Source: a candidate division WOR-1 bacterium RIFOXYB2_FULL_46_45 (GTDB lineage Bacteria > Margulisbacteria > WOR-1 > XYC2-FULL-46-14). Taken from it: 64,000 nucleotides of DNA. The stretch lies in assembly GCA_001771585.1 (NCBI GenBank), contig MEUE01000001.1, positions 931,984 to 995,983 of the forward strand, read 5' to 3'. The position numbers and the translations under genes are program-made. This document shows, one piece after another, positions 42,710 through 51,301 of this stretch (the first letter of the stretch is position 1; the number at the start of each line of letters is the position of its first letter). The notes under the pieces were generated by a model, which worked only from the letters and a program-made list of their open reading frames with translations, had not been told where the DNA came from and made no database searches.

Positions 42710-44734
42710 ATGCCCCAAGTATATAAAATAGAGCCCTCTTTTTCCCGTGAAGCGAAAAATTTCGCGATTGATTACGAAACGGAGCTAAATTCCGAACAGC
42801 TTCCGATCGTAAAAGCGGGGAAGGGGCCGATTTTAATTATTGCCGGAGCCGGTTCCGGCAAAACCCGCACCGCCACCTATCGCGTTGCTCATCTGGTTGA
42901 ATCGGGGATCCCGTTGCAGAATATTCTGCTGGTCACCTTTACCAACAAAGCCAGCCGGGAGATGATTTATCGGGTGGAGGGACTGCTTAAACGTTCGCTT
43001 AACGGCCTTTGGGCCGGAACCTTCCACCATATCGGCAATTTGATCTTGAGAAAACATGCCGACAAGCTTGGTTACTCAAAGAATTTTACGATCATGGACC
43101 GTGCCGATGCATCCGACCTGATCAGCCGCGCAATCAAAGAGGCCGGAATTAATCTTAAGGAGAAAAAATTTCCCAAAGCGGACGTGGTCCAGGATGTTTT
43201 TAGCTACATGGTCAACTCCCAGAAAGAACTGCACAAGGTGATAGAAGAAAAACATCCGCATCTTTTTGAAATGCAGGGGGAGATCAAGCGTGTCATCGAT
43301 CTTTATGAGGAAACAAAGAAACAGCAAAGTTTAATGGACTTTGACGACCTCCTTTCAAAATGGCTGCAGCTTCTAACCGAACATCCGGAAGTGTTGGAAG
43401 AGTACTCCTCCCGCTTCCACTATATTTTAGTCGACGAATATCAAGACACCAATCTGGTCCAGGCGCAAGTTATCGATCTTTTGGCATCGAAGCATAGAAA
43501 TCTGATGGTGGTCGGAGATGACTCACAGAGCATCTATTCCTTCCGCGCCGCCGAATTCAAAAACATCATCGATTTTCCCAAAAAGTATACCGACTGCCGG
43601 ATTTTTAAGATAGAGACCAATCATCGATCGACCCCGGAAATTCTGGCGTTAGCCAATGACAGCATCCAAAACGCGGAGGAAAAATTTGACAAGACGCTCC
43701 GCCCGGTCAGAAATAAAGGGGTCAGTCCGGTCGTCGTCTCTTTCCGCGATGTCCACCAGCAGGCCGCCTTTGTCGCCCAGCGGATTTTAGAGCAATATAA
43801 TGAAGGGGCGAAGTTAAACGAAATCGCGATCATCTACCGTTCGCACTACCACTGTTTGGAATTGCAGATGGAATTAACCCGCCGCGGGGTTCCCTACGAG
43901 GTCCGCTCCGGCCTGCGCCTCTTTGAAGAAGCGCATATCAAAGATGTGATGAGTTATCTGAAAGTTTTCCATAATCCTTTTGACGGCCTCTCCTGGTTCA
44001 GGATTTTGAAACTTTTGCAGAACGTGGGGCAGAAGACCGCCGAAAAGATTTGGCACAAAATCCAAAAGACTAAAGAGCCGGTTGCCGAAATTATCAAACC
44101 GGAGATGGCCAACGAGGTCCCCAAATCGGGACAGGAAGGGTTTAAACAGCTTCAGCTCCTCTTAAAAGTTTTGGAGCGACAGCAAAGTTCTCCCTCCTCC
44201 ATGATGGAGACAATTTTGGAGCACGGCTATCAAGAATATCTGCGGATGACCTATGCCAACCACTCCATGCGCCTGGAAGAACTGCAGGAGCTGGGAAATT
44301 ATGCTTCGGAATACGAATCGCTCGAAAAATTTTTATCGGCGATGGCCTTGGTCGGCGGGACCAAGGCGGAAGAAATTTCAGCCGGCGGCTCATCCGAAAA
44401 GGAGGCGGTCGTTTTAACAACAGTCCATCAGGCGAAAGGGCTGGAGTGGAAGATTGTCTTTATTATCTGGCTGGCGGAGGGGCGTTTTCCGTCTTATCTT
44501 TCGTTCAACAACAAAAAGGATATTGAAGAAGAGCGCCGCCTCTTTTACGTCGCGGTGACCCGCTCAAAAGACCAGCTTTACCTGGCCTATCCGATCACTT
44601 ACCAATCCCGTGAGGGGAATATTGTAATGAAGGCCTCGCGTTTTATCAAAGAAGTTTCGGAACACCGCTACCAAAAGTGGCTGATAGAAGACGAGCTGGG
44701 GCTGAATGAGGATGATGTGGAGGTTTGGGATTGA
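42710..44734 (+). CDS. UvrD/PcrA-type superfamily 1 DNA helicase
   Basis: 674 residues. All SF1A motifs are seen: Q-motif LNSEQLPIVKAGKGP, Walker A IAGAGSGKTRTATYR, motif II ILVDEYQDTN, motif III VGDDSQSIYSFRAAE, motif IV-VI TNHRSTPEIL, TVHQAKGLEWKIVFII and EEERRLFYVAVTRSKDQLY. The class unwinds DNA 3' to 5' in repair. It has its own TATAAT (42645-42650) and a leader of about 55 bases containing a small ACGATA/TATCGT hairpin. Confidence 0.94.
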   Translation: MPQVYKIEPSFSREAKNFAIDYETELNSEQLPIVKAGKGPILIIAGAGSGKTRTATYRVAHLVESGIPLQNILLVTFTNKASREMIYRVEGLLKRSLNGLWAGTFHHIGNLILRKHADKLGYSKNFTIMDRADASDLISRAIKEAGINLKEKKFPKADVVQDVFSYMVNSQKELHKVIEEKHPHLFEMQGEIKRVIDLYEETKKQQSLMDFDDLLSKWLQLLTEHPEVLEEYSSRFHYILVDEYQDTNLVQAQVIDLLASKHRNLMVVGDDSQSIYSFRAAEFKNIIDFPKKYTDCRIFKIETNHRSTPEILALANDSIQNAEEKFDKTLRPVRNKGVSPVVVSFRDVHQQAAFVAQRILEQYNEGAKLNEIAIIYRSHYHCLELQMELTRRGVPYEVRSGLRLFEEAHIKDVMSYLKVFHNPFDGLSWFRILKLLQNVGQKTAEKIWHKIQKTKEPVAEIIKPEMANEVPKSGQEGFKQLQLLLKVLERQQSSPSSMMETILEHGYQEYLRMTYANHSMRLEELQELGNYASEYESLEKFLSAMALVGGTKAEEISAGGSSEKEAVVLTTVHQAKGLEWKIVFIIWLAEGRFPSYLSFNNKKDIEEERRLFYVAVTRSKDQLYLAYPITYQSREGNIVMKASRFIKEVSEHRYQKWLIEDELGLNEDDVEVWD

Positions 44735-44763
44735 AAACAGATCACGTCTTTGCTGTTCCGCAA

Positions 44764-45498
44764 CTACTGACCAAGTTCATATCCCGTTCTTATCATACTT
44801 TCCAAAAAGGTTGTTGCATCTTCTTCGGGCAATTTAAACATTACTCCGCTTAAGCGGTCGTGGAGCATTAATTGCCTAATATTTGAACAATTTATTTGCA
44901 TTGCCCTATTATTGCGGACCATGTCCGGAGCATCATAATAAACAAACGGAGTATCAGGATGATCTTCTTGATTTAATGGGTTAATCCAATCTAACCTGCT
45001 TCCCTGATCACACACTAAAATCACTTGCCTATGCCAATCTCTTGGCAAATCTCGATTCTGATTACCACGAAATAAATTGCTCCACATATATATCACAGAG
45101 AGTCCCGCCGAAATTATTCTTTCTGTCGCATTCAATACACTACGACTATCGGCTTTTTCAAGCGCACAATCACCAACGAGAAAATATCTGCAGCCGGATG
45201 AAATGACCGTGTCAAGGGGGTCCATTTGGCCAAACAGTGTGTTGGTTGGGAGAATGTTATAAGTTCCAATAGAGACAAAATCGCTCCCTTCCGCCATTCT
45301 TGCCATCCTATCAGCTAACACAGGGGGAGAAAAAATCACAAGGTGAGCGTTCTCTCTTTTTATTTTTTTTATATTTTTTTCGTCTAAAGCGAGAGACGAG
45401 GCCGATCGAACAATCGATTCGGCCGCAGGTTTCCCGATATTCCCGGGCATAACCGCGACCATTAACTTTATTCGTCCAATGTTTCCCACGGCTGACAT
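44764..45498 (-). CDS. Triosephosphate-isomerase-like protein lacking catalytic residues
   Basis: 244 residues, TIM length. Parallels to TIM in order: MPGNIGK (for GNWKMN), NAHLVIFSPPVLADRMARM, DFVSIGTYNI (for IGAQN), ISSGCRYFLVGDCALEK (for GxxYVIVGHSERR, with the catalytic His replaced by Asp), ERIISAGLSVIYMWSN, and FVYYDAPDMVRNN where YEPVWAIGTG would be, so the catalytic Glu is not evident. I infer a divergent, non-isomerase paralog. Strong Shine-Dalgarno AAAGGAGG and a sigma-28-like promoter precede it. Divergent from ychF. Confidence 0.65.
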   Translation of the reverse strand: MSAVGNIGRIKLMVAVMPGNIGKPAAESIVRSASSLALDEKNIKKIKRENAHLVIFSPPVLADRMARMAEGSDFVSIGTYNILPTNTLFGQMDPLDTVISSGCRYFLVGDCALEKADSRSVLNATERIISAGLSVIYMWSNLFRGNQNRDLPRDWHRQVILVCDQGSRLDWINPLNQEDHPDTPFVYYDAPDMVRNNRAMQINCSNIRQLMLHDRLSGVMFKLPEEDATTFLESMIRTGYELGQ

Positions 45499-45573
45499 AA
45501 TTTGCGAACCTCCTTTTATGCTCGGTCTAACGTACTCGTGCTTTCCCAGCCTAACCTATGCCCTCCCGATAAG

Positions 45574-45600
45574 TTATCTTCATTGTTTTTGGGAAATTTC
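45574..45600 (-). promoter_or_regulatory. Sigma-28-like promoter of the TIM-like gene
   Basis: Minus strand GAAATTTCCC, then GAAGATAA exactly 15 bases after GAAA, back to back with the ychF promoter. The leader to the ATG is about 75 bases and carries the Shine-Dalgarno. Confidence 0.65.
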
Positions 45601-45625
45601 AGGTTGTTTTGGGTTATAATAAATC

Positions 45626-46627
45626 ATGAGCTTCTCATTCGGTATAATCGGCCTTCCCAATGTAGGCAAGTCGACTTTATTTAATGCTTTGTCTTCTGCC
45701 CATGCAGAAGCCTCCAATTATCCTTTTTGCACAATTGATCCAAATGTCGGAGTTGTCGAAGTCCCGGATGAACGTTTAGAAAAAATCCAAAAAGAGGCCG
45801 GTTCTGCAAAAGCGGTCCCTACTATTATAGAATTCCACGATATTGCCGGGCTGGTCAAGGGAGCGAGCAAGGGGGAGGGGTTGGGCAACCAGTTTTTGGG
45901 GCATATTAGGAATGTTGACGCCATAATCCATGTTGTCCGCTGTTTCCCCGATCCAAATGTCATTCATGTTTCCGGCAAAGTTGATCCAAAAGCAGATATT
46001 GAAATAATTCAGGCCGAATTGGCATTGGCAGACCTTGCTACGGTTGAAAAACAGCTGGAAAGAGCCAAAACCGCCGCCAAGGGTGGAGATAAGAAGATTT
46101 TAAGAGAAGTCGAGGAGTTGGAAAAACTAAAAGATGGGTTGGAAAAGGGTATAGGGTATGGGGGTTGGGGGTTAGATTTATTAACGAGTAAGCCGGTTTT
46201 ATATTTAGCCAATGTTGACGAATCGGGAAACAAGGATCAAGTTGCAATAATCGAAGAGATTGCCAAAAAAGAAAACACCAAGGTTGTTGCCGTTTGTGCA
46301 AAGCTGGAGGCGGAAGTTAAGGAGCTTTCTTCCGATGAAGCGAAAGAATTCCTAAAGGAAATAGGGAGTGCGGAATCCGGAGTGCGTAAGTTTATTAAAG
46401 CAAGTTATAAATTATTGGATTTAATCACATTCTTTACCGCGAATAAGAAAGAATGCCGCGCCTGGACGCTCAAAAGAGGATTGACCGCCTACGATGCCGC
46501 CGGCAAAGTGCACACCGACATGCAAAGGGGCTTCATTTCTGCCGAAGTAGCCGGAAACCCGAAAACGGTCGGCCGGGACTATATTGTTCAGGATGGCGAT
46601 TTACTTCTATTCAGATTTAATGTATAA
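45626..46627 (+). CDS. ychF: Ribosome-binding ATPase YchF (OLA1 family)
   Basis: 333 residues (usual about 363). P-loop GLPNVGKSTLFNALSS, G3 DIAGLVKGASKGEGLGNQFL, and the TGS domain ending GRDYIVQDGDLLLFRFNV. It is the intact counterpart of the degenerate paralog at 15191. An in-frame insert (46146-46176, GGGTATA/GGGGTTG repeats) encodes GIGYGGWG near the G4 region. TATAAT at 45615-45620 lies 5 bases before the ATG, with no Shine-Dalgarno. Confidence 0.95.
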   Translation: MSFSFGIIGLPNVGKSTLFNALSSAHAEASNYPFCTIDPNVGVVEVPDERLEKIQKEAGSAKAVPTIIEFHDIAGLVKGASKGEGLGNQFLGHIRNVDAIIHVVRCFPDPNVIHVSGKVDPKADIEIIQAELALADLATVEKQLERAKTAAKGGDKKILREVEELEKLKDGLEKGIGYGGWGLDLLTSKPVLYLANVDESGNKDQVAIIEEIAKKENTKVVAVCAKLEAEVKELSSDEAKEFLKEIGSAESGVRKFIKASYKLLDLITFFTANKKECRAWTLKRGLTAYDAAGKVHTDMQRGFISAEVAGNPKTVGRDYIVQDGDLLLFRFNV

Positions 46628-46655
46628 TTAAGGATAAGAATAGGAGGAAATTGCA

Positions 46656-47006
46656 TTGAAAGATTATGAAGCGCTCTGTATTTTGAACCCGACCCTGTCC
46701 GAAGAAAAAATTGACACTATCATCTCCCGCCTGGAGAAGCGGATCACCGACCACCAGGGAGAGATCGTAAAAGTTACCAAGCAAGGGGTAAAAAAACTTG
46801 CTTTCACTTTTTCCAGGTACAAAAAATTAAAAGACGGCTTTTTCCTGTTGGTTGAATTTAAAGGCATCGGTACGACTCCTGAGGCGTTGATTTCCCTTTT
46901 GAGGATCCAGGAAGAAGTTTTGCGCCATATTGTGGTCGCGAAAGAAGCGGGAACGGAGCTTGAGGCCCAGATCGTTCCCGAGGAACCTGCCGGTGGCCAG
47001 CTTTAA
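46656..47006 (+). CDS. rpsF: Ribosomal protein bS6
   Basis: 116 residues from a TTG start preceded by AGGAGGAAA. MKDYEALCILNPTLSEEKIDTIISRLEKRI and VKKLAFTFSRYKKLKDGFFLLVEF are typical S6. It is the first gene of the rpsF-ssb-ssb-rpsR-rplI operon. It overlaps the first ssb by 14 bases. Confidence 0.95.
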   Translation: MKDYEALCILNPTLSEEKIDTIISRLEKRITDHQGEIVKVTKQGVKKLAFTFSRYKKLKDGFFLLVEFKGIGTTPEALISLLRIQEEVLRHIVVAKEAGTELEAQIVPEEPAGGQL

Positions 47007-47376
47007 CCGTATTATATTGATAGGAGAGCTGGTCGGCAACCCCGAATCGCGTTCTTCAATGGAAGGTTCGGCTTTAACCAAATTTAAACTCTCGGTCACG
47101 CGGCCGGGAGGGGTCGGGAACGACTTGATCGACGTAGTAGCCTGGCGAGACCAGGCCGAAGCGGCCAGTCAGAACTTTAAGCAGGGGGACCTGGTCCTGG
47201 TTGAGGGAAAAATCCAGGTCCGCAGTTTTCAAAATCAGGCGGGGGAGAGGAACTGGGCGACCGAAGTGGTGGCCAATAAGGTCCAGTTGTTTGGAGGGAA
47301 AAAGGTTTCCGCTCCGGCCGCGGTAAGTTCCGGAACCGAAGTGGAAGAGCTCCCGGAGGACGACCTTCCGTTTTAA
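46993..47376 (+). CDS. ssb: Single-stranded DNA-binding protein, copy 1
   Basis: 127 residues from GTG at 46993 (VASFNRIILIGELVGNPESR), with GAGGAACC upstream; earlier in-frame starts lie inside rpsF. OB-fold blocks FKLSVTRPGG and LIDVVAWRDQAE, and an acidic tip ending EDDLPF that recruits partner proteins. Its N-terminal strand and spacing differ clearly from copy 2 directly downstream. Confidence 0.9.
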   Translation: MASFNRIILIGELVGNPESRSSMEGSALTKFKLSVTRPGGVGNDLIDVVAWRDQAEAASQNFKQGDLVLVEGKIQVRSFQNQAGERNWATEVVANKVQLFGGKKVSAPAAVSSGTEVEELPEDDLPF

Positions 47377-47380
47377 TTTT

Positions 47381-47761
47381 ATGTACAACAAAGTCTTTTT
47401 AATCGGCAATTTGGTTCGTGATCCCGAACTGCGTTACACCCCTTCGGGACTGCCGGTCTGCAAATTTGTTCTCGCGGTCAACCGCCAGAAGAAAAAAGAC
47501 GGAGGGGAACAGGAGTGCGACTTTATCAATGTCGTTACCTGGAGGCGTTTGGCGGAGATCTGCGGAGAATATCTGAAGAAGGGGCGTCCGGCGGCGATTG
47601 AAGGATATTTACAAATAAGGCCGTATAAAGACAAGGCCGGCAAAGAGCGCACTTTTACCGAAGTGGTTGCCGACAACATGCAAATGCTCGGAACCAGGCC
47701 AAAAGAAGGGACCGCTTCTTCCGGGACAGAAAAGAAGGCGGAAGAAGAGACCCCGTTTTAA
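47381..47761 (+). CDS. ssb: Single-stranded DNA-binding protein, copy 2
   Basis: 126 residues, the more canonical SSB: MYNKVFLIGNLVRDPELRYTPSG, CDFINVVTWRRLAEICGEYLKKG, FTEVVADNMQMLG, and a C-terminal tip EEETPF. It starts 5 bases after the copy 1 stop. Two adjacent ssb genes in the rpsF-rpsR slot are unusual; most genomes have one there. Confidence 0.94.
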   Translation: MYNKVFLIGNLVRDPELRYTPSGLPVCKFVLAVNRQKKKDGGEQECDFINVVTWRRLAEICGEYLKKGRPAAIEGYLQIRPYKDKAGKERTFTEVVADNMQMLGTRPKEGTASSGTEKKAEEETPF

Positions 47762-47779
47762 CAAGGAGGAAACTAAGGG

Positions 47780-48064
47780 ATGGAGAGAAGAAAAAGAGAC
47801 CGGGACAATAAACGGGACAATAAACGGGACAACAATCGGGAGAAAAAGCCGTTTGCCAAAAAGAGGAGAAAGAAACCTTGCTTGCTTTGCGAAGGGAAGA
47901 CGGTTGAATACCGCGATCTTCCGGTGGTCCGGCGCTTTATTTCCGACCGCGGAAAGATTTTGCCCCCCCGCAACACCGGCTGCTGCGCCAAGCACCAGCG
48001 GACAGTGACCAAAGTGATCAAAATGGCGCGCCAGGCGGGCTTGATCCCCTATACTGTCGACTAG
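47780..48064 (+). CDS. rpsR: Ribosomal protein bS18
   Basis: 94 residues. The S18 core is complete (CLLCEG...YRDLPVVRRFISDRGKILPPRNTGCCAKHQRTVTKVIKMARQAGLIPY), including a CxxC/CC set that suggests the zinc-binding form. The N-terminal extension RDRDNKRDNKRDNNREKK is coded by a 12-base tandem repeat (GGGACAATAAAC, three copies, 47804-47840). AAGGAGGAAAC precedes the ATG. Confidence 0.95.
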   Translation: MERRKRDRDNKRDNKRDNNREKKPFAKKRRKKPCLLCEGKTVEYRDLPVVRRFISDRGKILPPRNTGCCAKHQRTVTKVIKMARQAGLIPYTVD

Positions 48065-48078
48065 AGAGGAGAATTTTG

Positions 48079-48504
48079 ATGAAAGTTATAATGTTTGAAG
48101 ACGATACGGTAAAAGAAGTTAAAGACGGCTACGCCAGGAATTATTTACTGCCGCAGAAGCTGGCGGTTTTGGCAACGGAGCAGGCGATCAAGCGGATGGA
48201 AAAAAAGAAGATCGAAAAGGCGTCCCAAATAGCCGAAAACGAAGCCAAAGCGAAAGAACAGGCCGCGGTAATTTCGGCCTTGACCGTGACGCTCAAAGCC
48301 GATGCCGGTGAAAAAGACAAGCTCTTTGGCGCGATCGGGAGCAAGGAAATTGCCGAGGCGCTTAAAGGCCAGCACGGGATTGAAGTGGACAAGAGGAAAA
48401 TCGTTCTAACTCAGCCGATAAAACTGTTGGGCGAATCCAAAGTTCAAATCAAGCTTTTTCCCAAAGTTTCCGCGCAACTCACGGTTGTGGTAAACCGCAA
48501 ATAG
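48079..48504 (+). CDS. rplI: Ribosomal protein bL9
   Basis: 141 residues from the ATG at 48079, preceded by AGAGGAGAA. MKVIMFEDDTVKEVKDGYARNYLLPQKLAVLAT is the N-terminal domain; a long central helix and a C-terminal domain with LFGAIGSKEIAEALK follow. It closes the ribosomal/ssb operon. Confidence 0.95.
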   Translation: MKVIMFEDDTVKEVKDGYARNYLLPQKLAVLATEQAIKRMEKKKIEKASQIAENEAKAKEQAAVISALTVTLKADAGEKDKLFGAIGSKEIAEALKGQHGIEVDKRKIVLTQPIKLLGESKVQIKLFPKVSAQLTVVVNRK

Positions 48505-48512
48505 CCCTTAGC

Positions 48513-49745
48513 ATGCGCTTTCCGGACGCCCCCGGAGTTTACCTTTTCAAAGACAAAGCCGGAACGGTTATCTATGTCGGCAAGGCCAAATCGCTAAAGA
48601 AAAGGGTTGCTTCTTATTTTTCTAAACCGGCAATTGATCCCAAAGTCGCCCGCCTTTTGGAACAATATAAAACTATCGAATATCGGACGGCAAAAAACGA
48701 ACTGGCCGCTTTTCTCTTGGAACGAGAATTGATCAAAAAACACGCTCCCCGCTTCAACATTCAATATTCCGACGACAAGCAGTATCCCTACATCAAACTG
48801 ACAATCAATGAAGAATGGCCGCGGCTTACGGTGGTCAGGAAAAAAGAGGACGACGGGGCGGAATATTTTGGGCCGTTTGAAGCACGGGCGGTTAAAGAGA
48901 CCCTGCGGCAGGTAAAAAGGATCTTCCCGATCCGCTGGTGCAAAAAATTCAGGAAGAGGAAGCAGCCGTGTTTGTATTATCATCTGAAACAATGCCTCTC
49001 TCCGTGCACCGGAAAAATTAATCGCAGGGCCTATTTAAATTTATGCAAAGCGGTCTCCTCCTATCTGGGCGGAGACATCAATCGAACAATCTTGCGGCTT
49101 GAAGCGGAAATGCGGCGCGCCTCCGCCGAAAAAAACTTTGAATATGCGGCCAAAATCAGGGACCGGATCAAAAACTTGAACCGTTTTATGCAGGGAGTAA
49201 AAAGGAACGAACTTACCGATCCGTATTTGGCGGTGACGGCACTTCAAGAAGCTTTATCACTTGCTGTTCCTCCCGATCGGATTGAGGCCTTTGACATCTC
49301 AAATATCATGGGGGAAGCAATCGTCGCTTCGATGGTGGCTTTTGAACGCGGGATGCCCAAAAAATCGGACTATCGGCGCTTTAAAATACGAAGATTAAAG
49401 GGAAAGGCCAATGATGTTTTAGCCATTAACGAGGTCGTTTCACGCCGCTACACCGGAACACTAAAAGATAAGCTACCTAAACCGAATTTGGTTTTGATTG
49501 ATGGCGGGATCGCGCAGGTCAACTCTGCCAAGTCGGCCTTGAATGCCGCCGGGCTTTCCGGCCTCCCCGTCATCGGGCTGGCAAAGAGGGAAGAAGAGCT
49601 CTTTTGGCCCGGTAAAAATGTCCCGTTGAAACTGAGAAAAGACTCTTCCGCGCTTCAGCTGCTCCAGCGCCTCCGCGACGAGGCGCACCGCTTCGCGGTG
49701 GGGTATCATCGAATTGTCAGAGGGAAAAAAGAAATTATTTTTTAA
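48513..49745 (+). CDS. uvrC: UvrABC excinuclease subunit C lacking the HhH domain
   Basis: 410 residues against about 600 in normal UvrC. GIY-YIG nuclease ([26 protein letters not shown]), Cys cluster ([26 protein letters not shown]), UVR helix ([18 protein letters not shown]) and the RNase H-like 5' nuclease ([47 protein letters not shown]) are all present. The protein stops at [12 protein letters not shown], just where the C-terminal helix-hairpin-helix pair should follow. The stop lies in an 11-base overlap with convergent ilvC. Loss of the HhH domain may weaken the 5' incision. Confidence 0.93.
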   Translation: MRFPDAPGVYLFKDKAGTVIYVGKAKSLKKRVASYFSKPAIDPKVARLLEQYKTIEYRTAKNELAAFLLERELIKKHAPRFNIQYSDDKQYPYIKLTINEEWPRLTVVRKKEDDGAEYFGPFEARAVKETLRQVKRIFPIRWCKKFRKRKQPCLYYHLKQCLSPCTGKINRRAYLNLCKAVSSYLGGDINRTILRLEAEMRRASAEKNFEYAAKIRDRIKNLNRFMQGVKRNELTDPYLAVTALQEALSLAVPPDRIEAFDISNIMGEAIVASMVAFERGMPKKSDYRRFKIRRLKGKANDVLAINEVVSRRYTGTLKDKLPKPNLVLIDGGIAQVNSAKSALNAAGLSGLPVIGLAKREEELFWPGKNVPLKLRKDSSALQLLQRLRDEAHRFAVGYHRIVRGKKEIIF

Positions 49746-50727
49746 GCCAATGCATCATTCCGCGAAGTTCCGCTCCAACTGTTTCAATCGCATGATTCTT
49801 GTCTTTTTCGCGCAGGGCGTTAAAATTGGCACAGCCGTTTTTATTCTCTTTCAGCCATTCCCTGGCAAAAGCGCCGGACTGGATTCTCTTTAACGCTTTT
49901 TGCATGCTCTTTTTAACTTTCACGTCGATAATTTTTGGTCCAACCGTCAAATCGCCGTATTCCGCGGTGTTGCTGATCGCTTTTCTCATCCCCTGCAGGC
50001 CGTGTTTGTACATTAGATCGACAATCAGCTTTAATTCATGCATGCATTCAAAATAGGCCATCTCCGGCTGGTAGCCCGCTTCAACCAAAGTTTCAAAGCC
50101 GGCTTTGACCAAGGAGGTACAACCGCCGCAAAGGACCGTTTGCTCTCCAAAAAGGTCGGTCTCTACTTCTTCTTTGAAAGTGGTTTCAAAAACTCCGGCG
50201 CGTGTTCCGCCGATCCCTTTGGCGTAGGCCAAAGCGATCTCTTTGGCGTTTCCGGTCGCATCCTGGTAAACGGCGATCAGGGAGGGGACGCCGGCTCCTT
50301 CCGTATAGGTCTGCCTGACCATATGTCCCGGACCTTTTGGAGCGACCATGATGACATTGACATCTTTGGCCGGTTTGATCGCCTTGAAGTGGATGTTAAA
50401 CCCGTGGGAGAACATTAAGGTCTTCCCTTTTTTGGCGTATTTCTTAATTGACTCCTTGTAAACTTTCCCCTGCAGTTCATCCGGGATCAGGATTTGGATA
50501 ATGTCTCCTTTTTTGGCCGCATCGGCGGCGGACATAACTTCAAATCCGGCCTCTTGGGCGTTTTTCCAATTGGGGGTTCCTTCGACTTCGGCAATGATTA
50601 CGTTTAAACCGCTGTCTTTTAAATTTTGTCCCTGCGCCGCCCCCTGGTTCCCAAATCCGATAATCGCGATCGTCTTATCCTTCAACAAATTGATATCCGC
50701 GTCTCCGTCGTAGTATACTTTTGCCAT
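49735..50727 (-). CDS. ilvC: Ketol-acid reductoisomerase
   Basis: 330 residues, class I. NADPH fold [39 protein letters not shown] and [16 protein letters not shown]. It rearranges and reduces acetolactate in Val/Ile synthesis. Its ATG overlaps the ilvN stop as TAATG, with GGGGGAAC upstream within ilvN. Confidence 0.97.
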   Translation of the reverse strand: MAKVYYDGDADINLLKDKTIAIIGFGNQGAAQGQNLKDSGLNVIIAEVEGTPNWKNAQEAGFEVMSAADAAKKGDIIQILIPDELQGKVYKESIKKYAKKGKTLMFSHGFNIHFKAIKPAKDVNVIMVAPKGPGHMVRQTYTEGAGVPSLIAVYQDATGNAKEIALAYAKGIGGTRAGVFETTFKEEVETDLFGEQTVLCGGCTSLVKAGFETLVEAGYQPEMAYFECMHELKLIVDLMYKHGLQGMRKAISNTAEYGDLTVGPKIIDVKVKKSMQKALKRIQSGAFAREWLKENKNGCANFNALREKDKNHAIETVGAELRGMMHWLKK

Positions 50728-51209
50728 TATTTTGTTCCCCCTTTTTGTAATGCGATTTTTCCTGTTCTAACCAGCTCCATTATACCAAATTTCTGGAGCA
50801 TCTTTTCGAGGTTATTGACCTTCTCTTCCTCATCCGAGATCTCAATCACCATGCTCTTTTCGGAGAGGTCGGCGATTTTGGCCTTGAAGAGTTCGGCAAT
50901 TTCAGTGATCTCTTTCCTGGTCTGATCGGTCATGCTTACTTTTATTAAAACCAGTTCTCTCTGGATCTCCCGGTCTTTTGGAATATCAAAGACCCGCAGG
51001 GTATCGATTAGCTTGTAAAGCTGTTTGATGATCTGTTCCAGGTCCTGCTCGTCCCCGTTGGCGACGATCGTCATGCGCGAAATATTCGGATCTTCGGTGG
51101 TGCCGACCGCCAAAGACTCGATATTAAACCCGCGGCGGGAGAAGAGCCCGGCGACTCGGGCTAAAACCCCCGGCTTATTTTCGACGATAACAGAAATGGT
51201 ATGACGCAT
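50727..51209 (-). CDS. ilvN: Acetolactate synthase small subunit
   Basis: 160 residues. The ACT domain starts [35 protein letters not shown], and the second domain is as in bacterial IlvH/IlvN. It regulates the large subunit by valine. It has a leader of about 40 bases with TTTCAGGAG before the ATG and TATAAT farther up, unlike most housekeeping starts here. ilvB lies 1.1 kb away beyond an accessory gene. Confidence 0.95.
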   Translation of the reverse strand: MRHTISVIVENKPGVLARVAGLFSRRGFNIESLAVGTTEDPNISRMTIVANGDEQDLEQIIKQLYKLIDTLRVFDIPKDREIQRELVLIKVSMTDQTRKEITEIAELFKAKIADLSEKSMVIEISDEEEKVNNLEKMLQKFGIMELVRTGKIALQKGGTK

Positions 51210-51224
51210 TTAATAAAATCTCCT

Positions 51225-51251
51225 GAAATTTCTTTAATTTCTTCCAGATAC
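51225..51251 (+). promoter_or_regulatory. Sigma-28-like promoter of the isomerase-like gene
   Basis: GAAATTTCTT, then CCAGATAC exactly 15 bases after GAAA. It overlaps the leader of ilvN on the other strand. The match is weaker in the octamer. Confidence 0.5.
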
Positions 51252-51301
51252 TATTATAGCTTAAATTAACAGGGCCCGTAAAGGCCCGTAATGGGGCAAT
51301 T

